From Sulfurimonas sp. (GTDB taxonomy: Bacteria > Campylobacterota > Campylobacteria > Campylobacterales > Sulfurimonadaceae): a stretch of 5,634 bases of DNA. The position numbers and the translations under genes were made by a program. Positions 1 to 5,455 of the stretch are shown one piece after another. Within the stretch, counting starts at the first letter, position 1; every line of letters starts with the position of its first letter. The notes under the pieces were generated by a model. It did not search any database. It worked only from the letters and a program-made list of their open reading frames with translations, and had not been told where the DNA came from. Location of the stretch: contig JAGGWO010000210.1 in the NCBI GenBank assembly GCA_021157485.1, positions 1 through 5,634 of the forward strand, written 5' to 3'.

Positions 1-68
1 GAATACTACTATCGCTACAGAGGTGTGTATATCGAAAGAAAACAAAAAAGAGAGAATTGCAAGACTGG
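1..68 (+). other. Probable end of an integrative element, left of the tRNA fragment
   Basis: This stretch sits where the 5' half of the tRNA should be and shows no tRNA-like sequence, so it is probably the terminal DNA of whatever integrated here. Two plus-strand frames enter open from the left edge. The frame starting at base 1 stops at the TAA at 73-75, inside the anticodon loop. The frame starting at base 2 stays open through the tRNA fragment to a stop at 170-172. The start of that second frame (NTTIATEVC) loosely resembles the region just before the catalytic tyrosine of tyrosine recombinases, but with cysteine at the tyrosine position. The fragment is too short to call a gene, and it could equally be non-coding. 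Confidence 0.3.
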
Positions 69-113
69 CTCATAACGGAGTGGTCATGTGTTCGAGTCAC
101 ATAGGACCCACCA
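69..113 (+). other. 3' fragment of a CAU-anticodon tRNA gene; probable attachment site
   Basis: Bases 69-75 form a tRNA anticodon loop (CTCATAA, anticodon CAU). They are followed by the 3' anticodon stem CGGAG (76-80), a variable region TGGTC (81-85), a perfect T arm (ATGTG 86-90, loop TTCGAGT 91-97, CACAT 98-102), the 3' acceptor strand AGGACCC (103-109), discriminator A110 and CCA at 111-113. The partners are missing: the 5' anticodon stem should be CTCCG but reads ACTGG at 64-68, and no GGGTCCT acceptor strand occurs upstream. Homology therefore starts at about the anticodon loop, a common crossover point for tRNA-targeting tyrosine integrases. The anticodon fits tRNA-Met or tRNA-Ile2 (lysidine-modified CAU). 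The identity of the tRNA and the presence of an element on the left are inferences. Confidence 0.75.
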
Positions 114-121
114 CTTGTAAC

Positions 122-862
122 TTATTCGTAAAATGGTATAAATCTATACCCAACCCCATAAATACTTTCTAATGAATCTTCAGGTAATTTTTTTCTTAGT
201 TTAGATACTAGTTTTCTTATATTTTGAGCATCTATAGTTTCATCATAGGTTAAATAGTTCGCTACTATGTTTTCGTTAGAGTAGATTTTTCCTAAGTTTG
301 TAGTTAAGAGTTGAATAAAAATAATCTCATATTTAGTTAAGTATATATTTTCTTTGTAATTAACGAGCGACTTGCTCTCTCTGTCATACGTAAAAGATTC
401 ATTTAATTTTATAGTGTTTGTAATATTGCTTGGTGCATTATTTGTTACTTTTTTAGATGTTTTTAGTAAGATTTTTAGTAACTCTTGAAAATCCAGAGGT
501 TTTTTCAAAAACTGCTCTATTCCTAAGTTGATTAAAGGGAGTAAGTATTTAGATTCATCAAACGCAGAGAGTACTATTAGAGCCTGTGAAGGGTTGATTT
601 CATATATATTCTTTGTCAGCTCAACTCCATCCATCTTTGGCATCTTTATGTCTGTTAAGACTATGTCGTAAAACTTACCATCATTCTCTTGAGTATGGTT
701 TAAGTAACTTTTTAATGCCTCTTGACCATTTTCTGCACTAGTTACTACTTTAAAAAAGTTTTTTAAAATTGAATCTGTGCTAGTTCTGAGTTCATCATGG
801 TCCTCAACAAACAGTATTGAAAGGTTCTTTGTATATTCTAGTAGTTCTTTAGAGTTTATCAT
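122..862 (-). CDS. OmpR/PhoB-family DNA-binding response regulator
   Basis: This is a two-component response regulator that would receive a phosphoryl group from a histidine kinase and bind DNA in the cytoplasm. From the ATG at 862 it has 246 residues. The receiver domain (about 14-135) has the acidic pair E20-D21, the phosphoacceptor D71 in LTDIKMPKMDG, S99 in VLSAF and K121 in the LKKP motif. A linker of about 15 residues leads to a winged-helix domain (about 155-246) with the family signatures LTKYE near 175 and IYGVGYRF near 234. A GTG at 871 would add three residues. I prefer the ATG because it starts the usual length, although neither start has a strong Shine-Dalgarno site. No kinase gene is in the window, so the partner and regulon are unknown. 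The gene is divergent from thiS, and its stop lies eight bases from the CCA end of the tRNA fragment. Confidence 0.93.
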   Translation of the reverse strand: MINSKELLEYTKNLSILFVEDHDELRTSTDSILKNFFKVVTSAENGQEALKSYLNHTQENDGKFYDIVLTDIKMPKMDGVELTKNIYEINPSQALIVLSAFDESKYLLPLINLGIEQFLKKPLDFQELLKILLKTSKKVTNNAPSNITNTIKLNESFTYDRESKSLVNYKENIYLTKYEIIFIQLLTTNLGKIYSNENIVANYLTYDETIDAQNIRKLVSKLRKKLPEDSLESIYGVGYRFIPFYE

Positions 863-896
863 AGCCCACACTTTAAGTTTTCTTTATTGTAAGCCT

Positions 897-925
897 AGTA
901 TATCAGGTCTTGATGATAAATTCAA
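897..925 (-). promoter_or_regulatory. Candidate sigma-70 promoter for the response regulator
   Basis: On the minus strand a TTGAAT box (920-925) is followed, after exactly 17 bases, by TATACT (897-902). The TATACT is preceded by TGA (903-905), giving an extended -10 of the form TGnTATACT. Transcription would begin near 890, leaving a leader of about 28 bases before the ATG at 862. This is the best-matched promoter in the window. It is predicted only from motif and spacing. Confidence 0.6.
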
Positions 926-932
926 TAAATAT

Positions 933-941
933 TGATACAAT
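933..941 (+). promoter_or_regulatory. Candidate extended -10 promoter for thiS
   Basis: TGATACAAT matches the extended -10 form TGnTATAAT with one mismatch in the hexamer. No clear -35 box is present, which is usual for Campylobacter and Helicobacter housekeeping promoters, and the region upstream is AT-rich. The predicted start is near 948, giving a leader of about 22 bases that includes the thiS ribosome binding site. The promoter lies back to back with that of the response regulator. No thiamine (THI box) riboswitch fits in such a short leader. Confidence 0.5.
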
Positions 942-969
942 TACAACAATTATTATTAAAAGAGAATAT

Positions 970-1170
970 ATGAATGTTATAGTTAATGGACAAGAGAGAG
1001 AGTTTAAAAGTGAAAGTACACTTTTAGAGATATTAAAAGAGTTGTCATTAGAATCAAAAGTAATGGCTGCTGCTGTTAATATGGAAATAGTAAAACAAGA
1101 CTCTTGGAATGTGTATAAGCTAAATGATGGTGATAAACTAGAACTTCTCGATTTTGTGGGTGGTGGTTGA
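970..1170 (+). CDS. thiS: Sulfur carrier protein ThiS
   Basis: ThiS is a small ubiquitin-fold protein. It is adenylated and thiocarboxylated at its C-terminal glycine and then gives sulfur to ThiG for the thiazole ring of thiamine. The protein has 66 residues, the usual family length. It opens with the beta strand MNVIVNGQ, contains the helix STLLEILKEL, and ends in DFVGGG, the essential Gly-Gly tail. I chose the ATG at 970 because AAAAGAG (958-964) lies five bases upstream. The longer TTG start at 910 would add 20 residues of low-complexity sequence and would lie upstream of the predicted promoter. No thiF, thiG or thiH is in the window, so the gene is isolated from its partners here. Another ubiquitin-like sulfur carrier role such as MoaD is less likely given the length and tail. 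Its stop codon directly abuts that of the convergent acpS. Confidence 0.9.
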   Translation: MNVIVNGQEREFKSESTLLEILKELSLESKVMAAAVNMEIVKQDSWNVYKLNDGDKLELLDFVGGG

Positions 1171-1521
1171 TTAACTACGCTCTAGTGCTACAACAGCTAT
1201 AGCATACTCTCCATCATGTGTAATTGATACACTTGTCTCTTTAATATTGAATTTTTTTGTCACTTCATCAGATAATTTAATTTGAGGAGCACCTTGAAGA
1301 GTTTTTGTAATTTCTATATCATGAAAACTACATTCGCCTCCGATACCAACACCTAAAGCCTTAGAACAAGCCTCTTTAACAGCCCAAAAACCAGCTGCAG
1401 TTCTATGATTTTTTACAAGTGATATTTCATTTTTAGAGAGAAATTTTTGGAGAGCTTTATCGCCGAATCGCTCTATCAAGCGATTCATACGTGAGGTCTT
1501 AATTAGGTCTATACCAATCAT
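1171..1521 (-). CDS. acpS: Holo-[acyl-carrier-protein] synthase AcpS
   Basis: AcpS transfers 4'-phosphopantetheine from coenzyme A to the serine of apo-ACP, activating it for fatty acid synthesis in the cytoplasm. The 116-residue protein is of normal length and carries the family hallmarks: the N-terminal MIGIDLI with Mg-binding D5, the FWAVKEACSKALG motif (45-57) with Mg-binding E50, and the C-terminal VSITHDGEYAIAVVAL (98-112). The start ATG directly follows the fliL stop codon (TAA-ATG) and has no good Shine-Dalgarno site at the right distance, so translation is probably coupled to fliL. The fliL-acpS neighbourhood is, as I recall, also found in Helicobacter. The gene converges on thiS with no intergenic base and therefore no separate terminator. 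Confidence 0.96.
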   Translation of the reverse strand: MIGIDLIKTSRMNRLIERFGDKALQKFLSKNEISLVKNHRTAAGFWAVKEACSKALGVGIGGECSFHDIEITKTLQGAPQIKLSDEVTKKFNIKETSVSITHDGEYAIAVVALERS

Positions 1522-2070
1522 TTACTGAATAACAAATTCCGTAAAGTAGATACCTCTGATTTTACCATCAGATATCATTGCGTTTAGTGTATCCATAACT
1601 TGAGTAGAAACTTTTTGTTTCCCTTTCTTGGATGATATCTCTTCGAGTGTTTTAGATGTTAAAATTCTAATAATTCTGTCTCTTAAAACTGGTGATTTAG
1701 CATCAAGCTCTAAGCTTAACTCTTCACCCTCTAGCTCTAAAGACATAGTAACTTTTAGATATCTTCTACCAGCGTCACTTTTTAGATTAACTGTAAAAGT
1801 GTCAAGTGGATATAAAATTCCAATATCACTTAGTTGTCTTGAATCATCATAATTACTTGAAGTGCTTCTTTTTGATTTAGACACAGTTCTCTCTTGTGCT
1901 GCTGGAGCAGAAGATACTTCAGCTTCATCATCTCCACCCATTAATAAAATACCAACTGTCGCACCAATTAAAATGATAAGTATTAATACAACGATGATAA
2001 TTATCATCAGCATATTTGATTTTTTTTCTTTTGGTTGTTTTTCTTCTTCTGTGCTTTCTTCTTCAGCCAT
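1522..2070 (-). CDS. fliL: Flagellar basal body-associated protein FliL
   Basis: FliL is a single-pass inner-membrane protein that sits around the flagellar stator and supports motor torque. The protein has 182 residues. It has an acidic and lysine-rich cytoplasmic N-terminus (1-19), one very hydrophobic membrane segment rich in Ile and Leu (about 20-44), a low-complexity Ser/Ala/Lys linker (about 46-78), and a periplasmic FliL domain (about 85-182) with YPLDTFTVNL, the RRYLKVTMSLEL strand and the C-terminal IRGIYFTEFVIQ. The ATG at 2070 is supported by AGGAAG (2075-2080) four bases upstream. It is followed without a gap by acpS. No other flagellar gene is in the window, so this one stands apart from a flagellar cluster. 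Confidence 0.95.
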   Translation of the reverse strand: MAEEESTEEEKQPKEKKSNMLMIIIIVVLILIILIGATVGILLMGGDDEAEVSSAPAAQERTVSKSKRSTSSNYDDSRQLSDIGILYPLDTFTVNLKSDAGRRYLKVTMSLELEGEELSLELDAKSPVLRDRIIRILTSKTLEEISSKKGKQKVSTQVMDTLNAMISDGKIRGIYFTEFVIQ

Positions 2071-2098
2071 TATTCTTCCTTGAATTTTTAATTATGTT

Positions 2099-2107
2099 AG
2101 TATATCG
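2099..2107 (-). promoter_or_regulatory. Candidate fliL promoter with overlapping sigma-28-like and sigma-70-like -10 boxes
   Basis: In the 58-base gap upstream of fliL the minus strand reads CCGATATACT. This contains CGATAT (2102-2107), which resembles the sigma-28 (FliA) -10 box described for Campylobacter flagellar genes, and TATACT (2099-2104), a good sigma-70 -10. An A/T-rich TTTAAA-like element lies about 20 bases upstream in place of a clear -35. Initiation would be near 2092 with a leader of about 22 bases. Which sigma factor is used, or whether fliL is simply read through from the carbonic anhydrase gene, cannot be decided from sequence. Confidence 0.35.
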
Positions 2108-2128
2108 GATTATTTAATATTTTTTAAA

Positions 2129-2779
2129 CTATATATCTTCTTGTGTTAAATCTTTGAGTGGTAAAAATTCATAAGAGTCTGCATTATAGTATTCGATTTC
2201 TCCTGTTTCAATATCATAATACCATCCGTGAATACATAAACTTCCATCTTCAAATCGTTTTTTTACATTTGGATAAGTTAGGATATTTTCTATCTGTTTA
2301 ATAACGGATAATTTTTCAGTTAAACGCACTAAATCTTCTTTTGGAGCATTGATACCGAGGCTTAAAATTGCAGATGTTTTTGCACTCTCACCAAGTTCAA
2401 GCCACTTTTTTGTATGAATGAGTGAAGAATCACTTATATCTTCATATAGAGCCTTACAGGCACCACAGTGAGTATGCCCGCATATTATAATCTCTTTGAT
2501 TTTTAAGATACTAACCGCGTACTCTATTCCAGAAGCAGTTGCATGAAAATCAGCATCAGGTTTATATGGAGGTACAAAATTACCAACATTTCTTAAAACA
2601 AATAGGTCACCGGGATCTGCTTGAACCATTAAATCCGGAATTACTCTTGAATCAGAGCATCCGATGAAAAGTGCTTTTGGAGATTGACCACTGGTGACAA
2701 GATCAAGTAGCGATTTCTTATTTTTCTTAAAATAAGTTCTAAAAAGTTTGTTACCTTGTGCGTAAGCTTCCATATGCAT
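2129..2779 (-). CDS. Beta-class carbonic anhydrase
   Basis: This zinc enzyme interconverts CO2 and bicarbonate and is probably cytoplasmic, as no signal peptide or membrane segment is visible. The 216-residue protein shows the beta-class signature: C41-S-D43-S-R45 gives one zinc cysteine and the Asp-Arg dyad, and GHTHCGAC (101-108) gives zinc ligands H102 and C105. Length and motifs fit the bacterial/plant-type clade (Can/CynT-like; Campylobacter CanB). The first ATG (2779) is preferred over the one two codons later because CAGGA ends nine bases before it. The gene follows the 86-residue gene by 20 bases and is probably cotranscribed with it. In an autotrophic epsilonproteobacterium it would supply or balance CO2/bicarbonate for carboxylases; that role is an inference. 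Confidence 0.95.
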   Translation of the reverse strand: MHMEAYAQGNKLFRTYFKKNKKSLLDLVTSGQSPKALFIGCSDSRVIPDLMVQADPGDLFVLRNVGNFVPPYKPDADFHATASGIEYAVSILKIKEIIICGHTHCGACKALYEDISDSSLIHTKKWLELGESAKTSAILSLGINAPKEDLVRLTEKLSVIKQIENILTYPNVKKRFEDGSLCIHGWYYDIETGEIEYYNADSYEFLPLKDLTQEDI

Positions 2780-2799
2780 AGCTATTAATCCTGTTAGGT

Positions 2800-3060
2800 T
2801 TAGCTACACTGCTTTATATCTAAAGCACATATCATCTCTTCGAAAATTGCTCCGGCTTCTCTATCCATGTCATCATGATACTCAATAACTAAAACTTCTC
2901 TTCCGTTTGAGATAGCAGTAGTATGAATTTCAGGTTTAATTTTATGTTTAGCAATGATGCTATCTACACAAGAATTAACTTTGTTTTTCTCTTCATCATT
3001 AGCATAAGCCAAGGCTAATCTTGAAAATCTCTCTTCACTTCTGAATTCTGCATCAATCAT
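2800..3060 (-). CDS. Conserved-looking hypothetical small protein, 86 residues
   Basis: I do not recognise this protein. It is acidic and predicted soluble, with no signal peptide or membrane segment. Three cysteines (C31, C78, C85) are not arranged as a metal-binding CxxC pair. The predicted layout is a long N-terminal helix (about 5-39) rich in Glu, Lys and Ala, a strand pair (about 43-62, with IHTTAI and EVLVIEY), and a second helix (about 64-81), which suggests a small alpha/beta fold. The reading frame is credible: the ATG has an AAAGGT Shine-Dalgarno site five bases upstream and a consensus TATAAT further up, and codon use matches the neighbours. It lies 20 bases ahead of the carbonic anhydrase gene, so the two are likely cotranscribed. 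Confidence 0.8.
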   Translation of the reverse strand: MIDAEFRSEERFSRLALAYANDEEKNKVNSCVDSIIAKHKIKPEIHTTAISNGREVLVIEYHDDMDREAGAIFEEMICALDIKQCS

Positions 3061-3088
3061 TTTTTACCTTTTGTAATAATTATTTGAA

Positions 3089-3094
3089 ATTATA
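3089..3094 (-). promoter_or_regulatory. Candidate -10 box (TATAAT) for the 86-residue gene and carbonic anhydrase
   Basis: The 72-base gap after radA contains a perfect minus-strand TATAAT at 3089-3094, preceded by GTTG. Initiation would be near 3082, about 22 bases before the ATG at 3060 and just upstream of the AAAGGT ribosome binding site. No convincing -35 is visible and the surroundings are very AT-rich, so a chance match is possible. The position is nevertheless exactly right for a two-gene unit separate from radA. No rho-independent terminator is visible after radA. Confidence 0.5.
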
Positions 3095-3132
3095 CAACTA
3101 TTATGGATAAAAAATGCTTATTTGTGCTTAAT

Positions 3133-4479
3133 TTAATACCATTCTAATAGTTTTGTCACTTCATCCACTACAAAAGCTTTAACTGTTGTTTTCTCTAGAG
3201 GTTTTTTTGCTACAAGAGCTTTAGAAATATTTTGCATTTTTGCTTCTTTTAATCTTGTATCTAGTGCATATACCTCACGTACATCACCAACTAAAGAAAC
3301 TTCACCTATAAATACAGTCTGTTTTGAGATAGCACGGTCGCGAAAACTACTAATAATAGCGGCAAGAACTGCTAAATCTGCAGCTGTTTCAGTGATTTTT
3401 ATTCCACCAGTTATGTTGATATAAACATCATAGCCAGAGAGTGGAATTTCTAATTTTCTTTCTAAAAGTGCAAGAAGCATATTGAGACGATTGTTATCAA
3501 ATCCAGTAGCTTGGCGTTTTGAATTTGGAGTGTGTGATTCTGAGACAAGAGCTTGAACTTCAAGGATAATTGGACGTGAGCCTTCCATGATAACTGTTAG
3601 TGCTGAGCCGGGTTGCTCTGAGTTACGGTTGAAAAAACGTGAGGCTACATCTGTTGCAGATACTAAACCCTCACTTTTCATCTCAAACACTCCTATTTCA
3701 CTTGTAGGACCAAAACGGTTTTTAAATCCTCTTAAAATTCTAAGTTCCTGAGAACTGTCCCCTTCAAAATACAAAACAGTATCAACCATGTGCTCAAGTA
3801 CTCTAGGCCCTGCTATAGAACCCTCTTTAGTGATATGACCGATGATGAATATGGCTATATTTCTCTCTTTAGCTATTCTCATAAGTTCAAAGGTAATCTG
3901 TCTCACTTGAGTAACAGATCCAGGCGCGGAAGTTATGTTTTCAGAGTAAATAGTTTGAATTGAGTCAATGATTAGAAAATCATACTTTCTATGTTCAAGT
4001 TCAACTAATATCTGCTCTAATCTAATCTCACTTAGAAGATAGAGGGAGTCATGATTTGATTTGAGTCTATTGGCACGAAGTTTAATTTGAGAAGTTGATT
4101 CTTCTCCTGTTACATAAAGGACATCTTTATTTGTTGAAGCGATATTTGAGCCAACTTTTAAAAGTAGGGTAGACTTTCCAACCCCAGGACTTCCTCCGAT
4201 AAGTGTAAGCGAACCAGGAACTATCCCTCCACCTAACACAGTGTCAAGTTCATTATCAAGTGAGCTAAATCTAAATACTTCTTCTTCAACTATATCGTTT
4301 ATGCTCACAGCTTTTGAAGATTTAGAACTACTTGATTTTGTCTGTTTTACTACCTCTTGTTGATGCTCATTTAGTTCTACAAATGAATCCCATGCTCCAC
4401 AGTTAGTACATTTTCCCATCCATTTTGGAGTTGTAAATCCACAGTGTTGACACTCAAAAAGTACTTTCTTCTTAGCCAT
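3133..4479 (-). CDS. radA: DNA repair/recombination ATPase RadA (Sms)
   Basis: RadA is a RecA-like hexameric ATPase that extends recombination intermediates by driving branch migration during DNA repair. The 448-residue protein has every expected part: an N-terminal zinc finger with C10, C13, C24 and C27; a RecA-like core with Walker A GGSPGVGKST (95-104, K102) and Walker B FLIIDS (168-173, D172); the RadA-specific KNRFG motif (253-257); and a C-terminal Lon-protease-like domain (about 280-448) with GEVSLVGDVR (392-401). The full length is normal for the family. The ATG is supported by AAGG seven bases upstream. It lies 97 bases after ftsY, with a large dyad in between, so it may have its own promoter. 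Confidence 0.97.
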   Translation of the reverse strand: MAKKKVLFECQHCGFTTPKWMGKCTNCGAWDSFVELNEHQQEVVKQTKSSSSKSSKAVSINDIVEEEVFRFSSLDNELDTVLGGGIVPGSLTLIGGSPGVGKSTLLLKVGSNIASTNKDVLYVTGEESTSQIKLRANRLKSNHDSLYLLSEIRLEQILVELEHRKYDFLIIDSIQTIYSENITSAPGSVTQVRQITFELMRIAKERNIAIFIIGHITKEGSIAGPRVLEHMVDTVLYFEGDSSQELRILRGFKNRFGPTSEIGVFEMKSEGLVSATDVASRFFNRNSEQPGSALTVIMEGSRPIILEVQALVSESHTPNSKRQATGFDNNRLNMLLALLERKLEIPLSGYDVYINITGGIKITETAADLAVLAAIISSFRDRAISKQTVFIGEVSLVGDVREVYALDTRLKEAKMQNISKALVAKKPLEKTTVKAFVVDEVTKLLEWY

Positions 4480-4509
4480 GATGTTGCCTTATTCTTTATA
4501 TATAGAGGT

Positions 4510-4515
4510 ATTTTA
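4510..4515 (-). promoter_or_regulatory. Weak candidate -10 box for radA
   Basis: A minus-strand TAAAAT in the ftsY-radA gap is one mismatch from TATAAT. It would place the start near 4503, about 24 bases before the radA ATG. No -35 fits at normal spacing. The alternating TATATATAAA nearby (about 4494-4503) is a competing choice but lies very close to the ribosome binding site. Confidence 0.25.
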
Positions 4516-4536
4516 GTGCGTTTAAAAGGGAGGAGT

Positions 4537-4565
4537 TAAATATATGACATATTGCCATATATTTA
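4537..4565. repeat. 29-base near-perfect inverted repeat between ftsY and radA
   Basis: TAAATATATG (4537-4546) and CATATATTTA (4556-4565) are exact reverse complements. The nine bases between them continue the symmetry with one mismatch (TGACA-TAT-TGCCA). The dyad is centred on base 4551 and begins 11 bases after the ftsY stop. As RNA it would fold into a 10-base-pair AU-rich stem, but no U-tract follows on either strand, so it is not a standard intrinsic terminator. It could be an operator upstream of radA, an mRNA 3'-end stabiliser, or a weak terminator aided by Rho. Confidence 0.6.
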
Positions 4566-4576
4566 GAGTGAGGTTC

Positions 4577-5455
4577 TTACTCTTCTTCTATGAAAAGAGC
4601 GTCAAGAAGACCATCGACAAATTCGTATTTATCAAATGGCACTAAGTTTTCTGGCTGTTCACCAGTTCCTATGTAAAGAATAGGAAGTTCAAGTGCATAA
4701 GCGATACTAAACACGCTACCACCTTTGGCCGTTCCATCAAGTTTAGTGATGATAATTCCGTCTATACCTATCATCTCATTAAATGCTTTTGCTTGTGCTA
4801 TTGCTGAGTTACCCTGTGTTCCATCTAAGATAAGGATGGTTCTATGAGGTGCCCCACTGTGAGCTTTATCACAGATGCGTTTTATCTTTTTAAGCTCATT
4901 TGCTAAGTTTGTTTGAGTATGAAGGCGACCGGCAGTATCGATGATTACATTATCAAAACCTTTCGATTTTGCTGAATCAATAGTATCGTATGCAACAGCC
5001 GAAGAGTCATGTCCCTGTTTTGAGGAGACTATTGGAATATCAAGTTTTACAGACCATTGAGTTAGTTGCTCAATGGCAGCAGCACGGAATGTGTCTCCAG
5101 CTCCAAGAATTACTTTTTTTCCTTCATTTTTATAGCGTTGAGCTAGTTTTGAGATAGTAGTTGTTTTACCAGCTCCATTAACCCCAACAATCAACTCTAC
5201 AAAAGGAGCAGTGAACTCAGGCTCTTTATAAGTTGTATATGCAAGAGTTGCTAAAAGTTTTGAGCGAAGAATCTCACGAGTAATCTTTTCTTGGTAAGTC
5301 TGCTCAATGATTATCTCAACTAAATCATACTCAACATCAGCCTCGAGTAAAATATCTTCAAGTTCATCTTTTGTAAAAGAAATTTTCTTCTTAGGCACAA
5401 CTGTTTTTATTGCATCAACAGTTTTACTAAGAGATTTTTTTATGAATCCAAACAT
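4577..5455 (-). CDS. ftsY: Signal recognition particle receptor FtsY
   Basis: FtsY is the SRP receptor GTPase. It docks ribosome-SRP complexes at the inner membrane for cotranslational insertion of membrane proteins. The 292-residue protein consists of a short amphipathic, basic N-terminus ([11 protein letters not shown], a likely membrane-contact helix), the N domain (about 25-82) and the GTPase G domain. Motifs in order are G1 [10 protein letters not shown] (91-100), the insertion-box DTFRAAA (121-127), G3 DTAGR (173-177), G4 TKLD (237-240) and the closing GTGE (263-266), with AKGG at 243-246. The long acidic A domain of E. coli FtsY is absent, which is normal for short FtsY proteins such as those of Campylobacterota. 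The DTFRAAA box and C-terminal features, with no methionine-rich M domain, exclude Ffh. The ATG directly abuts the stop of the upstream TlpA-like gene (TAA-ATG), with a weak TAGGT site inside that gene. Confidence 0.97.
   Translation of the reverse strand: MFGFIKKSLSKTVDAIKTVVPKKKISFTKDELEDILLEADVEYDLVEIIIEQTYQEKITREILRSKLLATLAYTTYKEPEFTAPFVELIVGVNGAGKTTTISKLAQRYKNEGKKVILGAGDTFRAAAIEQLTQWSVKLDIPIVSSKQGHDSSAVAYDTIDSAKSKGFDNVIIDTAGRLHTQTNLANELKKIKRICDKAHSGAPHRTILILDGTQGNSAIAQAKAFNEMIGIDGIIITKLDGTAKGGSVFSIAYALELPILYIGTGEQPENLVPFDKYEFVDGLLDALFIEEE

Noticed and set aside
30..113. A complete tRNA gene at the left edge
   Set aside because: The T arm, 3' acceptor strand and CCA are perfect, but the 5' acceptor strand, D arm and 5' anticodon stem are all absent, so it cannot fold as a tRNA.
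863..871. GTG start three codons upstream of the response regulator ATG
   Set aside because: It has no better ribosome binding site and adds only three residues outside the receiver domain. The ATG at 862 is the simpler choice, although the GTG is not excluded.
910..969. Upstream TTG start giving ThiS 20 extra residues
   Set aside because: The extra residues are low-complexity Ile/Thr/Asn, the family starts at MNVIVNGQ, the ribosome binding site is placed for the ATG at 970, and the predicted transcript begins after the TTG.
1993..2008. Perfect 16-base palindrome GATGATAATTATCATC resembling a Fur box
   Set aside because: It lies within the fliL membrane-segment codons (Met-Ile-Ile-Ile-Ile), where runs of ATA/ATT/ATC produce such symmetry by chance, and it is inside a gene away from any promoter.
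1628..2083. Two plus-strand open frames (1628-1852 and 1862-2083)
   Set aside because: They lie entirely antisense to fliL, are Ser/Ile-rich shadows of its codons and have no ribosome binding sites or family resemblance.
3061..3132. Terminator after radA
   Set aside because: The gap has T-rich runs and a repeated TGCTTA, but these are direct rather than inverted repeats and no stem with a U-tract forms.
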